Shown: piece after piece, positions 44,732-57,844 of the stretch | Numbering within the stretch: the first letter of the stretch is position 1 | Layout: each line of letters begins with the position of its first letter | Origin: Spisula solida | Lineage: Eukaryota > Mollusca > Bivalvia > Venerida > Mactridae | Assembly (NCBI GenBank): GCA_947247005.1 | Contig: OX365962.1 | Location: forward strand, 6,359,201-6,423,200 | Direction: 5' to 3' | DNA length: 64,000 nucleotides | Notes under the pieces: generated by a model | Told to the model about the DNA's origin: nothing | Database searches by the model: none | What the model saw: the letters and a program-made list of their open reading frames with translations, nothing else | Made by a program: the position numbers and the translations under genes

Positions 44732-46586
44732 AATTATAATAAACTGTTATCAGAGAGAGAGAACGTCCACAGAATATACTATTCGTGTAACTTGATATCC
44801 TACATAGATGAGTGTGATTTAATACAAGTTTAAATACTACACAAATTTTAAATGGAATTAATAAATAAATTATGAAAAAACATAATTTACCGGAAGATTA
44901 GGAGTTTTGACGCGTAGGAATAAACCACGAAGGCGTAGGTATCGGAACGACAAACTGTTGTACATGTATAACACAATCTATACTACACTTAACAAATCTT
45001 ATAAGTGTGAATGTATGAATTCACACATAGCTCGGTCTATACGTGTTTGATCTTGTTCAAATAGCCAACATTTGTAGTTTGGATATGTGGAATTACAATT
45101 CAATTGAATTTAATACATTCTGATAACGATTGTCACTAATAGAACGGGCAAATGATGACATCAGCAGACACAAATGTTTGTCATGTTGTTAATGCAGGTA
45201 TGTGCCCTCTTTGTTGACCAAGTTCGTATTCAAATCTATGTACTGATCATTGAGACAGCAATTAAGAAAACAATGATAAGAATAAAGCCCAATTTAGGTT
45301 TATAATTGCCCACTTTTGCCTTAAAAATGCCATGTCTGACGGGTTACCTCCCCTTGACCATAAAATTCAAAATATAATTCTAAAAGTTAAATATCACAAT
45401 GTTGTTGAGTGAGAAATTACTTTTAAATTCGAGTTATAAATATAATTTGCAATTTTACGAGTTTTGGTGTTTCATGGTTCAGTGAACCGCTGTATTTCAT
45501 TTTGAAGAAAAAAGTTTATTAAACTATTCTAGTGTTATTCAATAGCATATGTATACAACACGTGTAAATATCCATAAATAAAAGATATACGGTAAAAACA
45601 CGTGCATATTTATAAGACTTGTTAAGTTTATACATACGTGTATAAAATCTAAACAAATTCAGCGGTTAAAAACAACGTCACATTATTTGAAGTAGATAAT
45701 ACAGATATTGTAGTTCGAAATAAATGTTCAACTTGGTATGACAATGGCGAAGACGTTTAAATATTGAAGGAGGATAATCTCAAAAGTTTATAAAAATTAA
45801 TACAGTATGGCCTAAGGAATGAGGTCATCAAATTGATCTTAGTTAAATTCTGAATTACGTTAAAAGATGCAATAGTGACGTTGCCACGCCTATCGGTTTC
45901 ATAGGTCGGCAAAAATATATTTGACAACTGTTTCGTAAGTTTTCTTCTAACATATTTATTCACTACCACATTAATTTTTTAGAAGAGTTATATGCATGTT
46001 TTCGTTATATACTGATCATCCCTCGTGCATGCTCAAACAATTGTTTATTACTCACACGCTGCACTTCTTAACGTCCACTTGTTCTCCTACACTCGCGTGT
46101 TTTAAAATAAACACTTTAGACCAAAACTTGTTTATTTTACCGAACCATGTACACAATTTAATGACATTGTACATAATAGACCTTAGTTCAGTTATAGGCA
46201 TTGCATATTGACTTCATTTTAGTAGATATAAATAAGGAGTCAAATTTGTCATCGTCTTGATTGTTGCAACGTTCGGAGAAACTTACAAAGGTTCTAGCGC
46301 CACCAAGGAATCCACTAATGAACAGAGACGTCGCCATCTTTTAGATTGAATATATCAACGTGGAATAGCATTCCCCATTTTTTGACGTAATGAACAAGTT
46401 TAAATAGAAAAACAAATAAACCACCGCGCTTTTCATCGGAAATCTCGTCCGCTTCGAATACGCTGTTCACAATTTGGAGGAAAACGGGTTTCTTGTGGCC
46501 GTGATCTACATGGACTATACATGCATTGTCTTCATAGCAAAGAACGTACCATCCACTTAAGTAAGTATGCATACACTAATTAATAC
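44732..46586. other. No supported feature
   Basis: AT-rich DNA. Short ORFs (for example 45757-45969 and 45996-46211) lack recognisable motifs. The tail of an M6-type repeat, ending CTTCTAGTTCTAAGCCAGCG, lies just upstream at 44705-44731. Confidence 0.45.
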
Positions 46587-47043
46587 TTCAAACAAGGGTC
46601 CTCCATAAATAAATAGCATGAACTCATAACCATACAAAACAGACTATAGTGTCTAGCCTCCGGAGCAATGAACTGACACAGAAAGTACCAAATGTATGCA
46701 CATGTAAGTGTATAATATACTTCAAACAAGTCCATTATATCGATCCATCATAATTTAATGACACAGACTCCAAACAATGCAGAACTGACTATATCGCCTA
46801 GCTTCCAGTGCAAGGAACATGTACATAAACCACCATCCGTATTCCTGAGTAAGTATATGAAATACAGACTTGTGCCATAAGTGAACGTCACAAAACAACA
46901 TGGCTGTACTTCAAATAAGTCAATTATACGGATCAACAAAATAAATGACACGTACTCAAAACCATACAGAACTGACTATATCGCCAAACCTCCAACACAA
47001 GGAACAGGTACATAAACTACCATCCGTATTCCAAGTAAGTATA
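46587..47043. repeat. Three degenerate tandem units, about 150-190 bp
   Basis: Each unit contains ACTTCAAACAAG, AAATGACA, ACCATACAGAACTGACTATA, a CGCC...CTCC block, and CATCCGTATTCC...AAGTAAGTAT. A single related piece appears near 53050-53110. Confidence 0.75.
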
Positions 47044-47044
47044 A

Positions 47045-47289
47045 ATCGCTGGCTTAGAATGAGAAAGTCGTACTACTTGTGACCTTATAAGGCTCATACT
47101 TATGTGAAATCCGCGTCTCAAGGCGCTTATTATAAGCCTATTTTCATGAAAATCTGAAGTGGAAATGTTGACCGAACTGAAGTCTAAACAGCTTTTTTCC
47201 ATAGGTAAAGGGTAGTTTCAGACGGTTTTTTCTAGTTTTCTCAAAATATTTATTTTGTACTAACGACCTTCTAATTTTAAGCCAGCGAT
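47045..47289. mobile_element. MITE M6
   Basis: ATCGCTGGCTTAGAATGAGA at the left is inverted at the right as AACGACCTTCTAATTTTAAG then CCAGCGAT. Related copies are at 56309-56413 and, as a right end only, 44690-44731. Confidence 0.75.
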
Positions 47290-48616
47290 ATGTTCTGCAC
47301 GTGTTAAGAATACGGTACAATTCTAGAATTGTCCTGTGCGTTTAGGGAATCCCGATAATGTCCACACATGTCTAGAATTGCGCTGCGTCAGGATAAGACA
47401 TAGGTTTATAAACTTTACGTTTATATGCGCTTTTTATGATTATTACGGACAATTGACGAATGCAATCATTCAAATATCTTGGCATGCAGTTTATTTTCGC
47501 ATTCGAACATTATTTTATTTCACAGTCGGTCATTGTGTTTAAGTAATAAACTATGAAAAACGGTGTATACTGGCTGTTATACAATGGTTTGGATTTCCGA
47601 CGCGTATGAATTAACAACGAAGGTCGTAGGTTTTTGCATATTTTATTTCGATTCTAACATGATTTAAACCCGGAATTATATATAAAGCCAGTGTTATTTT
47701 GCGAGATCTATGTTGCTTAGGTTACATTTTTACCTGCATGTCGTCACTTTCATTGTACATGTATATCGGCAGCCATACAACGTTATGATTTATTCTTTGT
47801 CTATATAGGCAAAATCGTCGGTCATGTTAAAATGTTGAATATACTTTGGGCACAGAGGTTTATAGTTCAAAAATAACTTAAGTTTACAAGATAAAAATAA
47901 AAGCGGTTCAAATTATATAAAATTAATTCGTACAATTATCGCAATTGTGTATCTGTGGTGTACAAACACGGACATCTTAATTTGAATCGAAACTGAACAA
48001 ACAAATAACGCAAAAAAACGTTCAATTATCTTTCTGTGTACATAACCCGAACATATTGATTCTTACATTGTCCCGATTCTAAAAACGCGCTCAAACTATT
48101 TTAGAATAGGCCAGCGCATTTTAAGAATTCTTACATCGCGCAACATCATTGGAATTCCTAAACGCGCAGGACGATTCTAAAAGGTATCTTATTCCGTGGA
48201 TGAAAGAGTTTATCTGGCAAGGCGGAGGAATTTATCGGGTGAGCCGTAGGCGAATCTGATCATTTACGCAGCCTAGCCGGATAAACTTTTACTTCATTCA
48301 CGACACTAACCTAATTATTTTATTTATCCAGTCGCTTAATATGCTCAGTAAGGGTATCAAACTCGGGACTATATTGTTACTCTTTCATTAAATAGCGCGC
48401 AACGTCACGTTCGTTCCGTGACGTCACGACAAACAACGACGTCGGACATCTTGGTAGACGTCGTGTAGACGCAGGTAAGTCGAAGAAAATAACCGATCAA
48501 CCACCAGCTCATTTAGGATAGGAAAACCTCGCCCTCGGGTACGGAATTGCAACCGGCGACTCTCATATAGGAACAAGTCCGCCAGATCACGTGGTAAGGT
48601 GACCGTTTATCACTAG
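47290..48616. other. Intergenic; possible LINE-C 5' region
   Basis: Mostly featureless to about 48180. 48190-48310 has imperfect inverted pieces around TTTATCTGGC / GCCGGATAAAC. 48380-48610 is GC-richer and could be the untranslated leader of LINE-C. Confidence 0.4.
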
Positions 48617-48892
48617 TCAAGTGATAATGAGACCAACCCAGGACCTATTTATTGCTGCGGTACATGTGAAGAAGAAATTCATGATATAGATCCAGCAGTA
48701 GAGTGTGATATATGTTCTCAGTGGTACCATATGTTTTGTCAAAACTTTGATTCAGATTGCATATATCAACAGTTACTTGATAAAGATACGTCTTGTGCCT
48801 GGACATGTAGCTCTTGTGAAATCTTAACCTCTCCAACATCTCTAATAGTAGTATACTGTCAGTATACTCTCAGAATAGTTTCAGTTCATTGA
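48617..48892 (+). pseudogene. LINE-C ORF1 PHD-finger fragment
   Basis: An open frame with a Cys4-His-Cys3 zinc finger: YCCGTCEEEIHD, ECDICSQWYHMFCQNF, then CAWTCSSCE. The spacing fits a PHD finger, including the W before H. PHD fingers occur in ORF1 of some animal LINEs. The frame ends at TGA 48890-48892 and is probably truncated. Confidence 0.75.
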
Positions 48893-48975
48893 GTAATCAA
48901 TGTACACATTACCAAAGTACAAATACTGTTCCCAAACCCTTCATTAACAACACAGCATGAAAAAACGGATTTAAG

Positions 48976-49200
48976 TGCAAATAATATTTTATTATATTTA
49001 TTTTTATTTGGAATTTCACAAAAACGTCAAATTTAAGTCGATTTATTTTCCGTATATTAACTAAATTTAATTTGTAAATTTAATCGCAAATAATACTATA
49101 TTATCTTTCCGTTTATTTGGAATTTCACAAAAACGTCCACATTTAAGTCGATTTATTTTCCGTATATTAACTAAATTTTATTGATTTATATAATCACAAA
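48976..49200. repeat. Two-unit 109-bp tandem duplication
   Basis: GGAATTTCACAAAAACGTC, then TTTAAGTCGATTTATTTTCC, recurs after 109 bp. Both copies lie between ORF1 and ORF2 of LINE-C. Confidence 0.85.
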
Positions 49201-49921
49201 TAATACTAGTACAGGCATCCAACTAGATTCGCGTTTAGTTTACATGTAGATCTCCAAATTTTATTTCACAAATTTTAAAATTAAGAGAATTTCCATAATT
49301 GTTTTATTACCTCCCTTGAATAAAAATATAAGTAAAATCTGTATATATCTTTTCCTTGTCGTTAAATATACTTTAAATACAAATTATACCGTTAAGTAGT
49401 TTCATAGTGAACTAGTGTATGTGTAACATCTTTAAATTCTACTTCATATTTGCTCATGAACCTTGAAATAACAAGCAGTACATATAGCTAACATAAATAC
49501 ATATGGTTATACTTTATAAATCGCACAAATAATTATTTGTATCGCTGCTAACTGCTCTACTACTGAGCGGTTTGTTGTCTTATATGTACAATACGAGCAG
49601 AATAAATTTTATATAAAAAAAATATTTAATCACCTTTTAATACAACATAAATTTCAAATTTAAGTTAAACTTTAATCGCATTTAAGTTTGCGTTTATATT
49701 GCATAAACGTGCATATAATCCCATTTATATTCTATATTTAATCACCTTTAAATGCAACTTAAATGTGGCTTAAACTTGTAGGAATAATTCGACTTAAATG
49801 TAGTATTAAACTTAACTTAAATATGGAATTTAATAGCTACTTTTTTCTGATTAAATGTATTTAAATTCCGAATATAATTAAATTGAATTTACGTTTAATA
49901 GTAAATTAAACGTAATATTTC

Positions 49922-52693
49922 ATGCTGTGCAAGTTGAAGATTATATTTGTTAACTGTCAATCAATAATTAACAAGAAACTAGAATTTCAGATTTTAATAG
50001 AAAATGAGAAACCAGACATAGTTGCTGGTACTGAGTCGTGGTTAAAAAAAGATCACTATGATAATGTAATTTTTCCACCGGATATGGGATATTCCGTTTA
50101 CCGCAATGATAGAACAAAAGGTAAAGGTGGAGGAGTATTTTTACTCATTAAGTCCAATCTTACTGTTGCAGAACCACCACAATTTGTAACAGACTGTGAG
50201 ATTATTTGGGTCAAAATTGATATTAAGGGTTGTAAATCTGTATTTGTGGCCTCTTATTACAGACCTGCAGAGTCAGACATGAACAGTATTCTAGAATTAG
50301 AAAAGTCACTATGTATTGTTCAAAAACTTAAAGGAAACAAGTTAATATTGGGTGATTTTAACCTTTCAAAATGATCACACGCCTAATGGGAAATAAGGAG
50401 CAAATATCCCACCAGTTATGACAACATTTTGACTCAAATGGTTACTGAAAATACTCGTAATGAAAATTTACTTGATATCTTTCTGACCACAAATCATACT
50501 CTTGTCAACTCTACTAAGGTCATTCCAGGTATAGGTGATCATGACATTATATCTACAACAGTAAATATCAGACCTTACATCTCTAAACAGAAACCCAGAA
50601 ACATACCAATATTTAGAAAGGCAAACTGGCCTGAGTTCAAGTCTTTTATGCTCAAAGCAAAATAATCTATACTAGATGATGTAGATTCTGCCTCTGTTGA
50701 TGATATTTGGAACAAATTCAAAAATGCTATTGAATGTGGTATCCCCAAATATGTTCCCCTTACGAAAATTGGAAATAAAAGATCCTTGTCATGGATAAAT
50801 AAAAGTATTAAAAAATGATTAAAAAACTGTACAAAAAAGTAAAAGAAAATCAATCTAATGCTCAGCTCAAAAACAAATTTAAAATTCAGAAATCCCATGT
50901 TACATACTTAGAAAGTATCCTCAATATAGCTAATGAGAATGAATGTGTGGGGCAAAATAAATTTGCAACAAAGAAACAAAACAGGATTCTCAAAATGTCT
51001 CACCCCTCAAAGACCAAGTGACAGGTAGCTTTAAAACTGACAACTGTGAGAAAGCAAATATATTAAACAAACAATTTCAGTCAGTATTTTCTGACAGGTC
51101 ACCTCTTTCTCTTAAACAAAACTGTCTCCAAACACTCAAAGGTATCCTGCCTTCACAATAATGTAATTACCACATAATGGAGGATGTATCAATCAGCTCA
51201 AATGGAGTATTAAAACTATTGGCACAGTTAAAGCCAGGAAAAGCAGCAGGTCCAGATTATATAAAACCTATCGTCCTTAAGGATCTCCGATACGAAATTC
51301 ATGAAATCATTGTTTATCTGTTTGAAAAATCCATTTCCTCAGGGACCATCCCAGACGACTGGAAAAAGGCATTTGGATATCCAATTTTCAAAAAAGGGGA
51401 TACAAGCAACCCGGGAAATTATCGCCCGATATCTTCAACATGCATACTATGTAAAACACTTGAACATATTGTATCCTCCAATATTTCCTCTCATCTTACT
51501 GAAAATAACATACTATATGGCCTCCAGCATGGATTCCGGGAAAAGAGACCATGTGAAACCCAACTCATACAATTAACTGATGAATTGGTAAATAATGCTG
51601 TTAATCGTAAATATACAGACTTAATATTATTAGATTTCAGTAAGGCATTTGATAAAGCCAATCACTCCAAATTTCTACTAAAACTTCAGGACTATGGTAT
51701 ATTAACTCAAGTTCTAAAATGGTCAGAAGCAGTCCTCTTAAATAGATCTCAAACTGTCATACTGGAAGGTGACAAATCTGAAGAAGTTCCTGTAACTTCG
51801 GGCGTCCCTCAGGGTTCAGTCCTCTGTCCGCTGTTATTTCTAATTTACATAAATGATCTACCAACATCCTTAAAATCCCAAGTGCGTCTATTTGCTGATG
51901 ATACAACTTTTATCTCACTATCAACTCCCCAAATGACAACAATACCTTCCAAAATGACCTTAATCAATTGGAGCAATGGGAAAGTAATTGGGACATGGAA
52001 TTCAACTCAAGCAAGTGTCAAGTCATTCATCTTTCTAAAAGTAAAAAAGTGGTTAAATTTCAATATTTCTTCCATGGACAAGTTCTGCAATCTGTTGAAA
52101 GTGCAAAATATCTTGGTCTTGACATCACATCTGAATTAAATTGGAATACACATATCAAAAGAATTACAACAAATGCAAAAAATACTCTGGGCTTGGTAAG
52201 TAGAAACATTAATACTTCAAATGCTAATGTAAAAACCTTGGCATAAAAGACACTTGTTCGTCCCAACGTTGAATATGCTTCTCCCATATGGCATCCTTAT
52301 ACCATAATTAACAACAATAAGATTGAAATGGTACAACGACGTGCCCTGAGATGGGTTTACAATGATAACTCTCCTCATTCTAGTGCCACAGCCATGATAA
52401 ATAGACTGGGTTGGCACTCACTTCATGACAGGCGACTTGATGCCCGCCTTATAATGTTTTTCAAAATCTATCACCACCAAGTAGCCATCGACTTCCCACC
52501 ATACATTCAAAAACCAAGTAAATTTATTAGAAATATGCATCCATTCAGTTTCAGACAAATACAAGTCAAATCAGATTATCGGAACGTTTCCTTCTTTCCC
52601 CACTCAATTGTGCTACGGAATAGTTCACCAAGCCATGTGGCAACCACAACTACTCTCGATGCTTTCAGGGTAGCTGTGGCTGACATACACTAA
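49922..52693 (+). pseudogene. LINE-C ORF2 remnant
   Basis: The endonuclease begins near 49922 (IIFVNCQSIINKK, GTESWLKKDH, KLILGDFNLS). It breaks at 50374, resumes with GIGDHDIISTTV, and a linker runs to 51021. The RT spans 51177-52139 ([36 protein letters not shown]), then shifts frame to [20 protein letters not shown] and KYLGLDI. The C-terminal part, with RRALRWVYNDNS, ends at 52693. The FADD catalytic box is intact, but at least five breaks are visible. Confidence 0.9.
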
Positions 52694-53404
52694 TAATCAA
52701 TCGTTTAGCAATGTTGTTTGTTTATTTTTGGTTTGTTATATCTTGTATATATATTTTTTTTCTCTCCTCTTCTTACTGAAGTTATATTGACTGTTAATTA
52801 TAAATAAATGTGCTGTTTTATCCTTAACTGAGATTTGAACCGTCAGTTATGGTCTATCAATCAATACTCTAATCAATTTCTTTTCTTGTATCGGCCCACA
52901 TAAATGTGTTCCATGTATATAATACCAGAAATTGGTGTCGACATTATCAAGGAGATAGATAGATAGTCACATGATCAGGTGACCGATCATAGCTAAGTTT
53001 AATCGGCACCCCGTTAACTGGCATATTTTGCAGGATGTGACTGGATAAATACTTCAAACAAGCCCATTATACGGACCCACAATATAAATGACATACTACA
53101 AATATAAAGGGAGGTATAAAAGTACAAATGATAACTTCACTGGAATGAATACCTAACTTGAAATAGCCTTTCCATTCGATGCACTCTCAATTAAGGAAGA
53201 TTTACTGACGCCGTATTTTGCTATTTTTGGCACGTTCTAATGCTACAAGGTCACATACTAGTATTAGCCGCTGCATTTTAACCAAAGTATGGACAAGCTT
53301 GCCATTGTGATCACAAAAATAATCAGATAATTAAAACATGTTCAAATGCGCATAGTATATAGTTTACTATCATTATTTCTTAGAAACAAATTGTAATAAA
53401 ACAT

Positions 53405-53520
53405 AAAAACAACACAGACCACAATTACACGACACAATGGCCAACACACAACTGAACGAGAAAAAGAACTTAACCGCTGACAGCAAAGTTTGAGCTGTCA
53501 AAAAGTCGAAAGTGCAAGTC
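53405..53520. repeat. Interspersed repeat M4, copy 2
   Basis: Shares ACACAGACCACAATTACACG, AACTGAACGAGAA and GAGCTGTCAAAAAGTC with 57500-57605 and, more weakly, with 24722-24850. Confidence 0.7.
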
Positions 53521-53756
53521 CCAGCTTCGAATGTTCATGTCATTTGTTAAACAATTTCCTACAAGCTGATGTATGATTTGATGCAAAATTTGATCTCATA
53601 AATGTCTTCACCTATTCACCGTAATCCAAGATGGCGGATTTTGAATTGAAAAATATAAATGGAATAACAAATAATCCGCAGTTTAACCATAGTGGTTATT
53701 TGGAATAAATATTACCATTTTTGACAATAGGAAAGCATAAAATAAACAGGATTATC

Positions 53757-54070
53757 CACAGGGTATTGACGCATATTATTTTAAGCGTGTGCCACCGCCT
53801 TATATTTCATCGGCGAAAAATGGCGTAATTATGTGACAGTTTTGTTAATTTCTCGCTTACTTTAGACCTGACGATCATTTTGTTTGGTGTTGCTTGCAGA
53901 TAAATCATATTTCTATCGAATAGCAAGAGTATTTTCTCCATATCTTTGTTTATGTGTGTTTATTACGTTGAAATCAAAGGCCACTACAATGTAGCGTTAT
54001 TTCCCTTTATTTGTATATGAGATATAAGGCGGTCGCACACGCAAAAAATAATATGCGTCAATACCCTGTG
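53757..54070. mobile_element. hAT-like MITE with 8-bp target duplication
   Basis: CACAGGGTATTGACGCATAT begins an approximately 53-bp TIR that is inverted at the right end with few mismatches. GGATTATC directly flanks both ends (53749-53756 and 54071-54078). An 8-bp duplication and CAGGG-type ends are hAT hallmarks. The length is 314 bp, with no coding capacity. Confidence 0.92.
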
Positions 54071-54189
54071 GGATTATCATATATGTTTGTTTTGGTTGAA
54101 TAGGGTTGAATGTTCCATCGTGTAGTGATAACGTTTTAATATTTTCGATCGCGATACACTATGAGATATAATCCATATTCAATCATAAA

Positions 54190-55780
54190 AACAAACAAAT
54201 TTTCTCTATAAATTATGGACAAAGTTATTTCTATTTGGTCCCTAAATCCTACAAGTTCTTCAAAATGATAAATGGCATTGTTTCTATTATAGTATACCTT
54301 CTTTGGAATATAAAATATTAGGGTAGAAAAGGTTAAGACGTTCATTTGATTTTATGAAATGTCAAGGTTATTTCTAATTTGTTTTTTTTAAATTATACGG
54401 TGTCTTCGAAATGTTTAATGTCATTATTTCTACTGTAGTACCGTTTGTACACTTTTCTTATATTACGGTAGAAAATGTATAAAGATACTTATTTGATTTA
54501 ATGAAATTTTATTGACAAAGTTAGTTATATTTTGTCCCTTAATCCTAAGGGGTGTCACAAATGTTAAATAGCATGATTCTTACAATCATGGTTAACTTTC
54601 TGAAAAAAGATACGGTAGAAAAGAGGCATAATCCTGCAATTTAAAGAATATATTAACTATAAGAAGAAGCTTGAACACACGATAGCTTTCTTCAAAGATA
54701 AAGTAGAAGTCTGTAATAGAAAATGACAAAAGATAACTTAATTACATATTTCAAATATGTTGGTTTATCCCCACCTCTATTCTCTTTCCTTCTCTCTTCA
54801 TCACTATCCTGCTCTCTTTCTTACTCTTTATACACTATAAATTCTCAAAAAATCATAACGACATACACAGAATATTACGTAATAATATGTAACCAATTTA
54901 TAAAGTTGTATGTAAGTGTAATATTGTATATATGTAATACTATGTATATGTCTTATGGAAATACAAACGTTAAAGACAAAAAAAAGAAAAGAGGCATATT
55001 TGATTTAAGGAAATGTCATTGACAACGTTATTTCTATTTGGTCCTTATCAAATCAAACAGGATCTTCCAAATGTTAAATGTCATTATTTCTATTATAGTT
55101 TACCTGCTTTAGAATATTGCGGTAGAACAATTAATACGTTTATTTGATTTAATGAAATGTCATTATCAAAGATAATTATTCCTTTTTTGTCCCTAAAATC
55201 ATACGGGGTCTTCCAAATGTTAAATTTCATTGTTCGGGAAATTATTACCACTACAATACATCTGCTTTAGTATATTACGGTAGAAATGTAGAGACATATT
55301 TTTATTTAAGGAAATGTTATTGACAAAGTTAATTTAAATTTGTCCCTTACCTTTTGTAATCCTAAGGGGTGTCACAAATGTTAAATTGCACGATTCTTAC
55401 TATGGTTAACCTTCTGAGAAAAGTAAAGACGCATATGTGGTTAATGAAATAACAATGACAAGGTTATTTCTATTTGGCTCCTTAAATCATACGGGGTCTT
55501 CGAAATGTTACATGTCATTATTACTACTATAGCATCGGTATACTAGTACCTGCTTCAGAATATTACGGTTAAAAAGAAAATATGTTTATTTCATTTAATG
55601 AAATGTCATTATCAAAGGTATTCCTATTTGGTCCCTTATATCATACGGGGTATCTCAAGTGTTAAAAATCATGATTTCCTACTACAATATACAATAGATC
55701 TGCTTTAGAAGATAACGGTAGAAAACTAAAGACGTACAATTTGATTTAATGAAATGTCATTCACAAATGTAGCTTGACAA
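54190..55780. repeat. Degenerate satellite, about 150-bp unit
   Basis: Roughly nine units share GACAAAGTTATTTCTATTTG, GTCCCT, ACGGGGTCTTC, AAATGTTAAATG, TATTACGGTAGAAAA and TTTGATTTAATGAAATGTCA. Spacing is 129-158 bp. A stretch without the pattern at about 54640-54985 interrupts the array and is probably an insertion. Confidence 0.85.
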
Positions 55781-55888
55781 CCATATATATCATGGCTACA
55801 GAATATTTATATGTTAAGTAGGCTGTCAGTGAATAGTCTGTAGTTGACAACGGGACACGGGGTTGTTCAGACAAGCAATCCGAACTTA

Positions 55889-56620
55889 CATCGTGTTAGG
55901 ATAATGTATTTTCTTTATTTTGGATGCCTCTTGGGTAAGATTTTTGTTCAATTTTATATGTGTTTTCTTAAATATTTTGTTATATGACATAAAATAAATA
56001 TGATAGATAAATTCTTTATTTCTTTAGACTTGTGCTATTCAGCACATCATCACAATATGTTTTTGTTAAAATGTATTTTTGACATTGTTAATATATCGTG
56101 TGAGGATAATGTATTTTCTTTATTTTGAATGCCTCTTGGGTAAGATTTTCGTTCAATTTCATACAAAAAAATGTTTTTTATAGATCTTCTCTTAAATTAA
56201 TAGATAAAAAAAAAATATTTTTTATTAAATTGTATTTATGACGGTAATATTGTAAGTTTGTTTTCATTTTAAATATTTTTTTTAAAAACGACCAACAAAG
56301 TGTACATTTCGCTGGCTTATAACTAGAAGGTCGTAAGTGAAACATCAATATTTTAAGGAAAAAAACTGATTTAAAATATACAAGGTCGTAAGTTCTGATT
56401 CAAAACCAGCGATTTAATGTAGCATTGTATTTAGCAAGAATAAAAATTGTTTATGTTTGATGTGTCTTACAATTTTTTTTTAACATTTTTATGAAACGAT
56501 CAGTTACTTTATAAATGACATAAAATCAATAATTTTGCTAAAATGTTTTTGACGTTACACTAAATCGTGTTAGGATAATGTATTTTATTTTTGGTGGATG
56601 CCTTTTTGTGGTATTTTTTT
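55889..56620. repeat. Dispersed direct repeats
   Basis: A block with ATCGTGTTAGGATAATGTAT, TTCTTTATTTTG and GGATGCCTCTTGGGTAAGAT occurs near 55889 and 56095, and in weaker form near 56562. The intervals contain T-rich filler and an M6 MITE. Confidence 0.75.
56309..56413. mobile_element. MITE M6, short copy
   Basis: TCGCTGGCTTATAACTAGAA then GGTCGTAAGT at the left, and GGTCGTAAGTTCTGATT then AAAACCAGCGA at the right. Confidence 0.65.
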
Positions 56621-56942
56621 ACATTTTATTGTAACTAAGTTTGTTTTGAAAATTGTTCAAATATTTTATTGTACATCTTTTTACTCATGTTTTATACTAA
56701 CATATATGTTTGATGTAACATTCTATCTAATAAGGGTTATTAATGTTAAATGCTTTCTCGGTATTTTTTTTCTTTTTATTAGATCTATATGTTTTAAAAT
56801 TGGTAAAATGTATTTTGCGAAACTATATTTTAATGTAAAAATGCATCTGCTATTACTAGTAATGTAATATTTTTTTTATTGGATACACCCTAAGTATGGT
56901 TGTTCGTTATAATTATAGAGATGTTTGTTAATTTTAGTGTGA

Positions 56943-57054
56943 GATCGAATTTTATTTCACCGAGAGATCATGGAAAATCAATATTTTCACGAGTAGCCCT
57001 GTTACGAGTGCAAATATAATTTTCTGCGATCACGTGTGAAATAAAATGTATCTT
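56943..57054. repeat. Weak inverted repeat
   Basis: AGATCGAATTTTATTTCAC pairs imperfectly with GTGTGAAATAAAATGTATCT. It is possibly a small foldback element. Confidence 0.45.
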
Positions 57055-57499
57055 GCGACGAAAATTAACGAATTTTATGTTTATTATATGCTCCAATACC
57101 TCTTAAAATGGCTCAGAAACTGGCTTAAATGAAAAAAAATCACGTTTAAATTTGAACGTCATGACGCGAGAATTATGACGTAACGTTGACGTTGCGTTTC
57201 TTTTGTGTATGGTACTGAAACTATCTTCTAAACGTTGGAAATAACATAATGTATTTTCACTGCTATTTTCAATGATAAATCACCATAATCCTTGAAATAA
57301 ATATTTTTAATGAAACATTGTATTTAGCATGGGTAACGTAGACTATATATAATCGCTTTATGTGAAAGTCGTCAGGTTTTTTTCGTTTTTTTATGTGTTT
57401 TATAAAATTTTAATGTGCTTAATATACTTCCACTGCAAAAAAATATAAAAAATTGGACCGGAAAGGCAGCATTTAAACAGCTGAGAACAGACATCATAA

Positions 57500-57605
57500 A
57501 AACAGCACAGACCATTATTACACGGCACAATGCCCAACTTACAACTGAACGAGAATATGAACTTAACCGCTAAATATTTCAGCTGTCAAAAAGTCAAAAG
57601 TGAAA
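57500..57605. repeat. Interspersed repeat M4, copy 3
   Basis: See the copy at 53405. Shared words include AACAGCACAGACCA, AACTGAACGAGAA and CAGCTGTCAAAAAGTC. Confidence 0.7.
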
Positions 57606-57844
57606 GTAAAATTGCTATTCATAGTTATGTTTCCTGTATTTTACAGGACTTTGCACTTATATGAATAAACTGAAGCTGAACAAATATCCCTGCTTTTAAA
57701 AAGCTGAAATGCCTATTGTATCATGAGCAAGGGTTGTGAATTTGTTTGTGCATGTGATGGTATGTTTTTATGACATACGAGTTTTAAAATTGTCTTAATG
57801 TGTAGATTTTAGAAAAGAGCCGTTTCTTCTCTCATATCATATTA

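Larger units (their letters stand above)
48617..52830 (+). mobile_element. LINE-C (CR1/L2/Jockey-like), decayed
   Basis: An ORF1 with a PHD finger is followed about 1 kb later by ORF2 with endonuclease and reverse transcriptase. RT motifs ([28 protein letters not shown]) place it near the CR1/L2/Jockey group, unlike LINE-A and LINE-B. Several stops and shifts interrupt ORF2. The 3' end is not sharply defined, about 52800-52830. 48960-49900 between the ORFs is AT-rich with a 109-bp duplication. Confidence 0.85.

Noticed and set aside
54723..55022. 99-codon ORF in the satellite interruption
   Set aside because: Low-complexity L/S and I/Y-rich translation of pyrimidine and AT tracts.
56598..56867. 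89-codon hydrophobic ORF
   Set aside because: Phe/Ile/Tyr-rich translation of T-rich repeat DNA, not a credible membrane protein.
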